From positions 1-32,484 of the forward strand of contig CABYPW010000020.1 of assembly GCA_902520885.1 (NCBI GenBank): a DNA stretch of 32,484 nucleotides, in the 5' to 3' direction. This stretch comes from an uncultured SAR116 cluster alpha proteobacterium. Lineage in GTDB: Bacteria; Pseudomonadota; Alphaproteobacteria; Puniceispirillales; Puniceispirillaceae. Each line of letters starts with the position of its first letter. Position 1 is the stretch's first letter. Below the pieces are notes generated by a model, which worked only from the letters and a program-made list of their open reading frames with translations, had not been told where the DNA came from and did not search any database. The position numbers and the translations under genes are program-made. Of the stretch, positions 1 to 8,138 are shown piece after piece.

Positions 1-73
1 GATCATTAATCCTTTGTAGAGGCAAATTATTATTTTAAATCTGAGTAAATACCCCTTTAAAAAAGGAATTTTT

Positions 74-598
74 ATGACACATACATTGATACCAGATACT
101 GCAGCACCAGAATTATCATTACCTTTAGTGGGAGGCGGAAGATGGGTTTTGTCTGAACAAAACCCTAAACACTTTACAATGATAATTTTTTATCGTGGGC
201 TTCATTGTCCAGTATGTAAAAATTATCTTAGCACACTAAATTCAATGATGGAGAAAATTACAGATTTAGGCTTTTCAGTGATTGTTGCTTCAATGGACTC
301 GAAGGAACGTGCCGAACAATCCAAATCTGAATGGGGTCTTGATAAAATTAACGTAGCCTATGAATTAGACATTAAAACAGCAAAAAAATGGGGTTTGTAT
401 ATTTCAACTTCTATAAAAGAGGCAGAAAATGACATCTTTTGTGAACCTGGATTAATGTGGATACGCGCAGATGGTAGACTTTATCTAATCGATATTGGAA
501 ATATGCCTTGGGCAAGACCTGATTTAGAGACTTTAATGCCAAAGGCAAAATTCGCAGTTAAGAATGATTATCCTGCACGAGGCACAAGCAATCTTTAA
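74..598 (+). CDS. Peroxiredoxin-like (AhpC/TSA, redoxin-fold) protein
   Basis: A 174-residue thioredoxin-fold protein of the AhpC/TSA superfamily. The core is visible as a beta strand running into FYRGLHCPVC at residues 39-48, so Cys45 and Cys48 form a CPVC pair at the position of the peroxidatic cysteine. A second recognisable block is EPGLMWIRADGR followed by GNMPWARPD near the C-terminus, typical of the loosely annotated peroxiredoxin-like family. It probably reduces a peroxide or a disulfide in the cytoplasm; no signal peptide is present. The start has a good ribosome site, AAGGA, about 6 bases upstream. It lies 37 bases before the cyclase gene and may be co-transcribed with it. The 73 bases before it show nothing else I can support. 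The family is fairly sure; the substrate and the reductant are unknown. Confidence 0.8.
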   Translation: MTHTLIPDTAAPELSLPLVGGGRWVLSEQNPKHFTMIIFYRGLHCPVCKNYLSTLNSMMEKITDLGFSVIVASMDSKERAEQSKSEWGLDKINVAYELDIKTAKKWGLYISTSIKEAENDIFCEPGLMWIRADGRLYLIDIGNMPWARPDLETLMPKAKFAVKNDYPARGTSNL

Positions 599-635
599 TT
601 TCTAATTTATTTTTAATTAAAAAAGGAGCAATTTA

Positions 636-1592
636 ATGGCAAAGTTCACCAGACAACATATTTACGATACTGCAAAAGAACTCTCAAACTGGGGACGTTG
701 GGGCGAAAACGACCAACTGGGTACACTAAATAATATTACACCGGAGGATATTGTTAACGCTGCAAAGCTTATAAAAAAGGGAAAAGTTTTCGCATTAGGA
801 CTTGATTTAAAAGAAAAAATTCAGTCTGGTCTTTTTGGTGGTAGGTGGAATATGATACACCAAATGCTTGCAACAGGCACAGATGCAGTTGCTGGAGTAC
901 AAGACTCTGATGGAAAAACCTTTTTAAGGTATGCTGATGATGCAATAAATCTTCCATGTCAGGGATCCACCCAGTGGGATGCGCTTTGCCATATTTTCTT
1001 AGATGATAAAATGTATAACGGATATCCTGCTACAGATGTCACTATTCACGGTTCAAGCAATCTTGGAATTGAACATGTCAGAGACAAAATGGCCGGCAGA
1101 GGAGTTCTTTTAGATGTAGCTCGATTTAAAGACGTCGATAGCTTAGAAGATGGCTATCCAATAACTAACAAAGACCTTGATGATTGTGCAAATTCCCAAA
1201 ATGTTCAGATAAAGAAGGGGGATTTTGTAATTGTAAGAACAGGGCATCAAGAACGTTGTCTTGCCAAGAAGGATTGGACTGGTTATGCAGGCGGAGATGC
1301 CCCAGGTCTGGCGTTTGAAACAGCCCATTGGATCAAAAATCATGATATTGCAGCAATATGCGCTGATACATGGGGATGTGAAGTACGACCAAATGAAACA
1401 GATGAGGCAAACCAACCATGGCACTGGGTTGTGATACCAGCAATTGGTATATCAATGGGAGAAATATTTTATCTCAAAGAACTGGCAGAAGATTGTGACC
1501 AAGACAAAGTATACGAATTTTTCTTTAATGCTCCGCCTCTACATATCCCAGGAGCTGCTGGTTCACCAATAAATCCTCAAGCAATAAAATAA
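636..1592 (+). CDS. Cyclase-family metal-dependent hydrolase (kynurenine formamidase-like)
   Basis: A 318-residue member of the cyclase family (Pfam PF04199), which includes kynurenine formamidase and several amide or lactone hydrolases. The metal-site signature is seen as QGSTQWDALCH at residues 109-119, the variant found in many uncharacterised family members rather than the HxGTHxDxPxH of true formamidases. A C-terminal conserved block PWHW...GISMGEIF (residues 261-278) supplies further likely active-site His263 and Glu276. No signal peptide, so it should be cytoplasmic. The ribosome site AAGGAG sits just upstream of the ATG. Its stop codon overlaps the start of the next gene (TAATG), so it is translationally coupled to the glutathione transferase. 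The substrate is not predictable from sequence; an aromatic or N-heteroaromatic breakdown step is an inference from the neighbouring GST and monooxygenase. Confidence 0.82.
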   Translation: MAKFTRQHIYDTAKELSNWGRWGENDQLGTLNNITPEDIVNAAKLIKKGKVFALGLDLKEKIQSGLFGGRWNMIHQMLATGTDAVAGVQDSDGKTFLRYADDAINLPCQGSTQWDALCHIFLDDKMYNGYPATDVTIHGSSNLGIEHVRDKMAGRGVLLDVARFKDVDSLEDGYPITNKDLDDCANSQNVQIKKGDFVIVRTGHQERCLAKKDWTGYAGGDAPGLAFETAHWIKNHDIAAICADTWGCEVRPNETDEANQPWHWVVIPAIGISMGEIFYLKELAEDCDQDKVYEFFFNAPPLHIPGAAGSPINPQAIK

Positions 1593-2227
1593 TGCTTAAA
1601 CTATGGGGAAGAAAAACATCTTCCAATGTCCAAAAAATATTATGGGCATTGGAAGAACTAGGGCAGCCATATGAGCATGAAATCGTAGGCGGAATTTATG
1701 GTGGAAAAGATAAAAAGGAATACGCTTCAAAAACACCAACCAAATTAGTTCCTGTGCTAGAAGATGGCGATATTGCGCTCTGGGAAAGTCACTCTATTTT
1801 ACGTTATCTGGCAAAAAAATTTCCTGAATCAAGCATTGGAATAAAAGACATGCGTAAAGAAGCAGAGATTAATTGCTGGATAGATTTTAGTAGTAGCGCA
1901 TTTCAACCTGCTGTTATTGGTTTATTTTGGGAATTAGTTCGCACGCCATCAAAACAGCGTTCAAAAGAGAATGAAGAAAAACAATACAAAGCGTTAATAT
2001 CCGCATCTATGATAGTTAGCAAACAATTAGAAAATAGAGATTTTTTACTTGGAAATTTCACTATAGCAGATATTGCACTAGGAACTCTAATGTATAGAAT
2101 GAGAGATGTTGCTCCTGATTTGGCGAAAACAGAGCCGCTCAGAAGCTGGTATGACAAACTGCAAACACGACCAGGCTACACGAAATTTGTTACTACAAGT
2201 TATGAAGAATTGCGGGCAAAAGACTGA
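1592..2227 (+). CDS. Glutathione S-transferase family protein
   Basis: A 211-residue soluble glutathione transferase. The N-terminal thioredoxin-like half starts LKLWGRKTSSNVQK, where Ser10/Ser11/Asn12 sit at the usual catalytic Ser or Cys position. It continues through the cis-proline segment LVPVL (Pro54) and the glutathione-binding ESHSIL (Glu65-Ser66). The all-helical C-terminal half carries the family N-capping region FTIADIALGTLMYR. Length is normal for the family. Its ATG overlaps the stop of the cyclase gene by one base (TAATG), so the two are coupled and probably work on the same substrate or its toxic intermediate. It converges on the monooxygenase gene with only 12 bases between them and no clear hairpin. 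Class assignment (theta- or beta-like) is not possible by eye. Confidence 0.87.
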   Translation: MLKLWGRKTSSNVQKILWALEELGQPYEHEIVGGIYGGKDKKEYASKTPTKLVPVLEDGDIALWESHSILRYLAKKFPESSIGIKDMRKEAEINCWIDFSSSAFQPAVIGLFWELVRTPSKQRSKENEEKQYKALISASMIVSKQLENRDFLLGNFTIADIALGTLMYRMRDVAPDLAKTEPLRSWYDKLQTRPGYTKFVTTSYEELRAKD

Positions 2228-2239
2228 TAAATTATGATT

Positions 2240-3430
2240 TTATACCACAATTGTTGCCGTAGTACTTACTATTTCATGTAAATTAGGATTGCGACTTCCA
2301 TCTTCATTACCTCCTTTAGGGTCTACAAAAATTGTGGCGCCTAAATCACGCGCTCTATAATGAGCCCGAGCAGATGCTGCTACTCTTTCTTCAGAATAAG
2401 CGGCTAGTGCATCAGGGATATTTGAGAAGTTATCAAGCGACTTTGCAAGGCATAACGCATCACACGCAGCTTTAGTAACGCCCATTCCAACATGTGGACG
2501 CGCAACGCAAGCCGCATCCCCTACCAAACCAACATTGCCATACCCCATGATTGGCGAGTGGTGGTCGTAAATTGGCGTAAAAAAAGGCATTTCTGATTTT
2601 TCTAATATCTCAGCAAAATTTGCAGGTAGGATTTGATGAGCAGTTTCGGTGAAACGCTTCATCACATCATCTCGCACAAGAGGGGGTGGTATTGAAACAG
2701 AATAGTAATTTCCATTATTATCCGTCAGCATATCTCTCAACTCATCCGCTTTAACACCAATATACCAAACGAAATTATATCTCCGGCGCCCTTCTCTAAG
2801 GTCATTTCCAACGCCGGCTATTGGATAACCAATTATCTGGCTACCCGTAGGCACAAAAAAACCAAATGTTTTAAATACATCTAAGCGCACTTCCTCTGAC
2901 AAATCAGACTCATTGGCCAATGCCCTCCATACAACATAACCAGATGAGATTGGCTTGACATCAGGTAACATCTGAGCACGAATTTTAGAACCAAAACCAT
3001 CTGCGCCAATTACCAGATCAGCCTCTATTTCTGTTTTATCATCCAAAATCGCAATTGCTTTATTTTGCTCCTGCCGATAACCAATAGCCGCTCTGCCTAA
3101 ATGATGATGCTGATCAGGATGAGAGGCACGTAAAAGACTATGAATTCTATCCCAAGACGTCACTATTTGGGGAAACGGTAATCTAAGCAACTCATTCCCA
3201 TTTTTATCATATGCTGTTCTATCCTTCACATAAACACCCAAATCATGGGTAGTAATGTCAATTGCTCTAAGTGCTTCTATTAACACATCATGTGTTACTA
3301 TCCCTGCGCCTCTGCCTGATAATTCGATTTCAGTACGCTCAAAAACGTCTACCTGCCACCCAGACTTACGAAGAACTGCTGCAGCAAATAAACCACCAAT
3401 AGAACCACCACAAATAATAGCTTTTTTCAT
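2240..3430 (-). CDS. FAD-dependent aromatic-ring monooxygenase, 2,6-dihydroxypyridine 3-hydroxylase-like
   Basis: A 396-residue class A flavoprotein monooxygenase, which would use NAD(P)H and O2 to hydroxylate an aromatic ring. The dinucleotide-binding GGSIGG lies at residues 8-13 and ends in the ribose-binding acidic residue of VDVFE. The DG motif is in GADGFGSK (142-149) and the second FAD motif is LVGDAA (302-307), followed by ARPHVGMGVTKA. The pattern YNFVWYIGV...LRDMLTD...SVSIPPP resembles 2,6-dihydroxypyridine 3-monooxygenase more than salicylate or 4-hydroxybenzoate hydroxylase. I chose the ATG at 3430 because it has AAGGA at good spacing and starts MKKAIICGG; an in-frame ATG 27 bases upstream (3457) lacks a ribosome site. 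It is convergent with the cyclase-GST pair. The family is sure; the substrate is a guess. Confidence 0.85.
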   Translation of the reverse strand: MKKAIICGGSIGGLFAAAVLRKSGWQVDVFERTEIELSGRGAGIVTHDVLIEALRAIDITTHDLGVYVKDRTAYDKNGNELLRLPFPQIVTSWDRIHSLLRASHPDQHHHLGRAAIGYRQEQNKAIAILDDKTEIEADLVIGADGFGSKIRAQMLPDVKPISSGYVVWRALANESDLSEEVRLDVFKTFGFFVPTGSQIIGYPIAGVGNDLREGRRRYNFVWYIGVKADELRDMLTDNNGNYYSVSIPPPLVRDDVMKRFTETAHQILPANFAEILEKSEMPFFTPIYDHHSPIMGYGNVGLVGDAACVARPHVGMGVTKAACDALCLAKSLDNFSNIPDALAAYSEERVAASARAHYRARDLGATIFVDPKGGNEDGSRNPNLHEIVSTTATIVV

Positions 3431-3596
3431 AATATTCCTTAAAGTAAGGTTATTCATTAAACTTGAACAAGCTCATTAAAGATATAGACTGATACAACAG
3501 ATAATCTATCTTGTTCATAATTAAAATTCAAATCTGAATGTATCTCAAATCATAAAATTCCAATCGTTTTATAAAATAGAATTTTATTGAACTTTA

Positions 3597-3625
3597 TTGA
3601 CAGCAACGGCACCTTAGAGTAGCAG
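3597..3625 (+). promoter_or_regulatory. Candidate promoter of tRNA-Cys
   Basis: A perfect -35 box TTGACA (3597-3602), a 17-base spacer and a poor -10 box TAGCAG (3620-3625). The start of transcription would fall about 7 bases before the mature tRNA, which suits a tRNA promoter. The -35 and the spacing are seen; the -10 matches the consensus at only three of six positions. Confidence 0.4.
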
Positions 3626-3638
3626 ATTATATTCATAG

Positions 3639-3712
3639 GGCCCGGTGGCAGAGTGGTTATGCAGCGGTTTGCAAAACCGTGGACATCGGTTCAATTCCGG
3701 TCCGGGCCTCCA
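3639..3712 (+). tRNA. tRNA-Cys (anticodon GCA)
   Basis: A 74-base cloverleaf. The acceptor stem GGCCCGG pairs with CCGGGCC, followed by discriminator U and an encoded CCA (3710-3712). The anticodon stem GCGGT/ACCGT (one G-T pair) encloses the seven-base loop TTGCAAA, giving anticodon GCA for cysteine. The T arm contains GGTTCAATTCC. It sits alone, with a promoter-like TTGACA element just upstream and the Dam-type methyltransferase gene ending 165 bases downstream on the other strand. Confidence 0.96.
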
Positions 3713-3877
3713 ATTTCACTTCATAATTTAAATTGGTTAATAGATGGTTTAATGCACAAAACTAACAAACCAAATATTAGAGAACAATTTTTTAAAATAT
3801 ATTTAAGATATGCGTAATTATTCTTATATTATTTTTTACTTTTTTTTTATTTAAAAATTCTATCTTTCCGTCTATTT

Positions 3878-4717
3878 TTATACAATTATGCCATTACTAA
3901 TGAGTAATTCTGAAATGGGATTTCGGCCTTCTGGATTTGAATTAATGGAACGTTTCGCTTTAATCTCGATAATAGTTAAACCCTTGTACAAATCAAAAAC
4001 CAATGGATGAGAGGCATTAGATGCCAAGAATTTAATATTTTTTCTGTTAAAATAATGCAAAAACTCAGCTAATTCAGCTTGCTCTTCATCTCCAAAACCA
4101 TCCTTATCATAACTCGTAAAATTTGAGCTGGCGTTTAATGGTGGATAGGGTGGATCAAGATAAACAAAATCTTCCCCCTCAACTTTTGATAATATATCCC
4201 TAAAATGTCTCTGCGTTATTTTAGCATTCTGCATTTGGTCATGACATGCCAAAAGCTTTTTCTCCATTACGATATCTGGATTTTTATATCTGCCGAAAGG
4301 TACGTTAAAATGACCTTGTGAATTTACCCTGTAGAGACCATTAAATCCTGATCTGTTCAAAAAAATAAATCTGGCAGCACGTTCTATTTCGTCTAAATTC
4401 GATAATCCCCCCTCTTGCCGGTCAAGTGCTCGCATTTGATAATAAAATTCTTTATCATAATAATATTTAGATAGTCTTTCGACCAGAAGGTCTATTTTAT
4501 CTCTAACAACACAAAAACAATTTACGAGCTCTTCATTGATATCATTCAACCAACTATTCTTAGGCGCAACCCTAAAAAAAACAGCTGCTCCACCCATAAA
4601 GGGCTCTATATATCTGCCTTTAAAGCTTGGAATTCTAGGGCAAATCTCGTGCAACAATTGACGTTTACCACCTGCCCATTTCAGAAATGGGGTTATTGAT
4701 TTCTTGCTAAGATCCAT
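3878..4717 (-). CDS. dam: Dam-family DNA adenine N6-methyltransferase (class D12), solitary
   Basis: A 279-residue adenine methyltransferase of the D12/Dam family; Dam enzymes transfer a methyl group from S-adenosylmethionine to adenine in GATC. The AdoMet-binding FLKWAGGK is at residues 11-18 and motif I, EPFMGGAAVF, at 38-47. The conserved LNRSGFNG...GHFNVPFGRY spans 120-144. The catalytic DPPY is at 188-191 and is followed by PPLNASSNFTSY, as in E. coli Dam. A C-terminal RSINSN block also matches Dam. Length is normal (E. coli Dam is 278). No restriction endonuclease or specificity gene lies beside it, so it looks like an orphan methylase. It lies between tRNA-Cys and a divergent EamA transporter. 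Many Alphaproteobacteria use CcrM (GANTC) instead, so this gene may be acquired. GATC specificity is inferred from family similarity. Confidence 0.9.
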   Translation of the reverse strand: MDLSKKSITPFLKWAGGKRQLLHEICPRIPSFKGRYIEPFMGGAAVFFRVAPKNSWLNDINEELVNCFCVVRDKIDLLVERLSKYYYDKEFYYQMRALDRQEGGLSNLDEIERAARFIFLNRSGFNGLYRVNSQGHFNVPFGRYKNPDIVMEKKLLACHDQMQNAKITQRHFRDILSKVEGEDFVYLDPPYPPLNASSNFTSYDKDGFGDEEQAELAEFLHYFNRKNIKFLASNASHPLVFDLYKGLTIIEIKAKRSINSNPEGRNPISELLISNGIIV

Positions 4718-4923
4718 AACAAAACTATCTTAACATTTTAATTTGAGTGCAATAGTTAAATTTTCATTGGGCTGAAATAGGTGCTTTAATAACTTAATTA
4801 GTTACATTAGTATAAGCTGTATAAAATCCAAAATTGATACTTTTTTATCATTAAGCAACGCTACCTTCTTTCTTTTGTCAATTCTATGGGCCTTGTTTTC
4901 TTTGGTAAAAATGGATGCATTAT

Positions 4924-5838
4924 ATGACACGAAATCAAGCACATTTGTTATTATTGTTGGTTACTATTTTATGGGGATTTACTTTTGTAGCCCAGAAAAC
5001 TGGCATGGAGACGCTTGGACCAATGAGTTTTACTGCAGCACGTTACCTAATTGGTTCAATAGGCATTTTACCAATTGCTTTATTTGAGCTAAAAAAAAAT
5101 TCGATTTTTCCATTATTAAAATTAGATAACATGCTTTTTCTGAAAGCTTCGGGGCTGGGAGTTTTCATGTTTTGTGGTATCTCTCTTCAACAAATCGCTC
5201 TTCAATTTACAAATATTGCAAATGCTGCTTTTCTTACTGCTTTATATGTTCCAGCTGTGCCATTAATTAGTTGGCTACTGCACCGTCATCGAATAAAGGG
5301 AAAAATTTGGTTGGCATTAATAATATCGTTGTTTGGCTCTTGGATGCTATCAGGTTCTGGAACAATTCTCAGTCAACTTGGAGACCTTCTTATTATAATT
5401 AGTGTTTTTTTCTGGGCTGGACACATCATTCTTATAGCAAATGTTACCAGAAATATTAACATGCCATTTCAACTATCTTTAATTCAAAGTTTTATATGTT
5501 TTATCTTATCATCATGTTTTGCTTTGGTATTAGAAAAACCAGTTTTCTATGATTTTTTTCCAGCAATTCCAGAGTTAATTATCGCAGGATTTTTTTCAGT
5601 AACTCTAGGTTTTTCCTTTCAAATCGTCGGTCAACGTTATTCTGATCCTACCGCATCTGCCTTCATCTTATCTCTTGAGTCCGTGTTTGGTGCAATCGCA
5701 GGATGGTTAATTCTTTCACAAATATTAGGCTTTTCTGCTATATTAGGTTGTTTGCTAATTTTCTTAGCTGTAATTATTGCTGATGTTATTCCAGACCGTT
5801 GGATAGCTATTAAAATGAATAAGGCAAATAATAAATGA
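4924..5838 (+). CDS. EamA/DMT-superfamily inner-membrane transporter, first gene of the selenium operon
   Basis: A roughly 304-residue hydrophobic protein with about ten membrane segments in two similar halves, the layout of EamA drug/metabolite transporters. The opening LLLLVTILWGFTFVAQK and the paired motif GPMSFTAARYLIGSI are typical. The second half has TLGFSFQIVGQRYSDPTASAFILSLESVFGAIAGW, the standard family signature. I prefer the ATG at 4924 because GGA lies at workable spacing; the in-frame ATG at 4915 overlaps that GGA. Its TGA stop overlaps the selD start (ATGA), and selU follows 15 bases after selD, so the three genes form one operon. The family carries amino acids, nucleosides and other small metabolites. 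A role in moving a selenium compound is an inference from the operon only. Confidence 0.88.
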   Translation: MTRNQAHLLLLLVTILWGFTFVAQKTGMETLGPMSFTAARYLIGSIGILPIALFELKKNSIFPLLKLDNMLFLKASGLGVFMFCGISLQQIALQFTNIANAAFLTALYVPAVPLISWLLHRHRIKGKIWLALIISLFGSWMLSGSGTILSQLGDLLIIISVFFWAGHIILIANVTRNINMPFQLSLIQSFICFILSSCFALVLEKPVFYDFFPAIPELIIAGFFSVTLGFSFQIVGQRYSDPTASAFILSLESVFGAIAGWLILSQILGFSAILGCLLIFLAVIIADVIPDRWIAIKMNKANNK

Positions 5839-8123
5839 AAACGAATACGATACCTATACAAACCGAGCTTGTTTTAATCGGGGGCGGACATGCAAATATA
5901 CAAGTTTTAAAATCTTTTGCTATGCGTCCAATTGATGGTTTGCGTGTTAGTCTTATAAGTGATGTTTTGAATTCGCCTTATTCTGGAATGCTTCCTGGGT
6001 TCATTTCAGGCGAATATAGTTATGAGGATATGCATATAAATTTACTCAATTTATCTAACTCCGCCAATGCGCGTTTTATTCATGCTAAAATAACCTCTTT
6101 AAACACCGAACATAGAATAATTCATTGCGAAGAACGGCCAGATATAAATTATGATTTGATATCTATAAATACAGGAATTGCACCAGATTTAGAACAAATC
6201 GAAGGTGCAAAAGAATATGCAGTAGCAGTAAAGCCCATTTCTCATTTTCTAAATAATTTACCCAAAATTGATATGAAAATTAGATCACCTCAACATTCGC
6301 TTATAATAGTGGGGTCTGGTGCAGCTGCTATTGAATTAGCATTTGCCTTCAGGACAAGGTTCAACAAGAAAAAAATTTCACCAAGAATTATTATTGTAGG
6401 AGGCGCAGAGAGGTTTTTCCCAGAACTCTCATTAAAATGTCATTTATCTATTTTAAATAAATGTAAAAGAGCGCGTATTGAATTTAAATTTGGTCAGCCT
6501 GCAACTAAAGTGTCAAGCAAGTCAGTAACACTTGCCTCAGGGATTAAAATAGCCTCCGATTTTACGCTACTTGTAACTGGGGGACTCCCTCAAAATTGGT
6601 TAAAAAATTCTTCTCTTAGTCTTACAGATGATTATTATATTGAGGTAAATAAAGCTTATCAGTCCATTTCAGATGAAAGGGTTTTTGCTGCAGGAGATGT
6701 CGCAAAAGTTAGGCTGCAACCTCGTCCTCGCTCTGGTGTTTTTGCTGTTCGAGCTGGCCCGGTTCTCTCAAAAAATTTACGTCTAAAATTAAATAATTCA
6801 CCACTTCAGAATATTTCCCAGCAGTCCCGCCATTTGTCATTAATAATGATGGGAAACGATACAGTTATGGCAATTTGGGGTAAATTCTTTATGTCATCCA
6901 AGTGGCTTTGGTTCGTTAAAAAATGGATTGACAAAAGATTTATATCCAATTTCACAAATTTACCAAAAATGGCAGAAAATCAGCATCGCTCAATTCTACT
7001 CTCTAAAAATGAATTAATCCGAGAAAATGACCCATTGCTGGAAAAAATGTTTTGCGCAGGTTGTGGATCAAAAGCAGCTGCAAATTTACTAGACACCGTT
7101 TTACCAAAAGCAATTAATATAGCTTCAAAACTAGGTGGAGACAAACGTTATCTTTCTATGCTTAATACATACAGTGATGCAGGCGAATTCCCATTAGAAC
7201 TGAATTTAGATGGAAAACAAACAATTGTGCAAACTGTCGATTCTATCTCTCAAATGATAAGTGACCCCTTTTTATTTGGAAGGATAGCTGCCTTACACGC
7301 ATTAAGTGACTTAGCTGTAAGCAATGCTATTCCATTAACAGCCCTAAGTATGATAAATATTCAACGTGCTAAAAGAAATCTGCAGGAGTCAGACCTAACC
7401 AATATGCTTTCAGGTGCTTTGTTAGAATTTAGTAAAGCGAAAATAAAACTAATTGGCGGACACACATCACAATCATTCGAAAATAGTCTTGGGTTTGCCC
7501 TAACTGGAATTAAGAAGAACACTGGTCACTTTGAGAGCTCAAAACTTTTGGAAAAAGAGAGGCAAACAACTTTTTCGATTATTCTCACAAAACCACTAGG
7601 GATTGGAATAATACTGGCTGCTTCTATGAGAAATTTAGTGAGTGAACAAAATTATCAAGAATGTATAGATTGTATGCTAAAATCTAATCTAGAGCCAGCT
7701 CAGTTTTTGTGGAAAAATGGAGCTCTAGCAATGACTGACGTCACTGGTTTTGGGCTTGCTCGACATATCGAAAACATCACTATGGATTTACAAAATCATT
7801 TTGGTGTGGATATTGGCGCACAACTCATCCTTAGCAACATCCCGATAATAGATGGTGTACACCAAATTCTAGAAAAAACTTCAATACGTGCGACTTTAAA
7901 TGAATCAAACAAAAAGGCCACACGACATTTAAATAGAAGTAAATGCAAAAACATACCTCTAAGTGATATATTATTTGATCCACAAACATCAGGGGGGATA
8001 TTGGCGATTGTTCCAAAAACCAAGGCCACTGAATTATGTAAAGTTTTAAGCAATGATATTGCCCCTTCTTCAAAATTAATCGGAACTATCAAATTTAATA
8101 AATCAGGAATATTCATTAGCTAG
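5835..8123 (+). CDS. selD: Selenide, water dikinase (SelD) fused to an N-terminal FAD/NAD(P)-dependent oxidoreductase
   Basis: A 762-residue two-part protein. Residues about 10-390 are a pyridine nucleotide-disulfide oxidoreductase resembling NADH dehydrogenase. It shows FAD-binding GGGHAN (16-21), a second Rossmann motif VGSGAAAIE (159-167) and the FAD site VFAAGDVA (283-290). Residues about 398-762 are selenophosphate synthetase, which makes selenophosphate from selenide and ATP. This half has CAGCGSK at 407-413, where Cys410 and Lys413 align with the catalytic Cys17 and Lys20 of E. coli SelD, while Ser412 replaces Cys19. It also has DPFLFGRIAALHALSD, IGGHTSQS, MTDVTGFG and DPQTSGG. The active site is cysteine, not selenocysteine, and there is no in-frame TGA. 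Such fusions are known from comparative genomics; the oxidoreductase half is thought to supply or recycle reduced selenium, which is unproven. The start overlaps the transporter stop (ATGA). Confidence 0.95.
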   Translation: MKTNTIPIQTELVLIGGGHANIQVLKSFAMRPIDGLRVSLISDVLNSPYSGMLPGFISGEYSYEDMHINLLNLSNSANARFIHAKITSLNTEHRIIHCEERPDINYDLISINTGIAPDLEQIEGAKEYAVAVKPISHFLNNLPKIDMKIRSPQHSLIIVGSGAAAIELAFAFRTRFNKKKISPRIIIVGGAERFFPELSLKCHLSILNKCKRARIEFKFGQPATKVSSKSVTLASGIKIASDFTLLVTGGLPQNWLKNSSLSLTDDYYIEVNKAYQSISDERVFAAGDVAKVRLQPRPRSGVFAVRAGPVLSKNLRLKLNNSPLQNISQQSRHLSLIMMGNDTVMAIWGKFFMSSKWLWFVKKWIDKRFISNFTNLPKMAENQHRSILLSKNELIRENDPLLEKMFCAGCGSKAAANLLDTVLPKAINIASKLGGDKRYLSMLNTYSDAGEFPLELNLDGKQTIVQTVDSISQMISDPFLFGRIAALHALSDLAVSNAIPLTALSMINIQRAKRNLQESDLTNMLSGALLEFSKAKIKLIGGHTSQSFENSLGFALTGIKKNTGHFESSKLLEKERQTTFSIILTKPLGIGIILAASMRNLVSEQNYQECIDCMLKSNLEPAQFLWKNGALAMTDVTGFGLARHIENITMDLQNHFGVDIGAQLILSNIPIIDGVHQILEKTSIRATLNESNKKATRHLNRSKCKNIPLSDILFDPQTSGGILAIVPKTKATELCKVLSNDIAPSSKLIGTIKFNKSGIFIS

Positions 8124-8138
8124 GTATCTAAGGAAACA

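Noticed and set aside
3639-4717. Genomic island inserted at tRNA-Cys
   Set aside because: No integrase and no second copy of the tRNA 3' end was found in the window; only the orphan methylase hints at it.
4875-5087. A 70-codon open frame ahead of the EamA gene
   Set aside because: It overlaps the transporter in another frame and its product shows no family features.
5835-8123. SelD as a selenoprotein
   Set aside because: The reading frame is continuous and the active-site codon is cysteine, so no in-frame TGA has to be read as selenocysteine.
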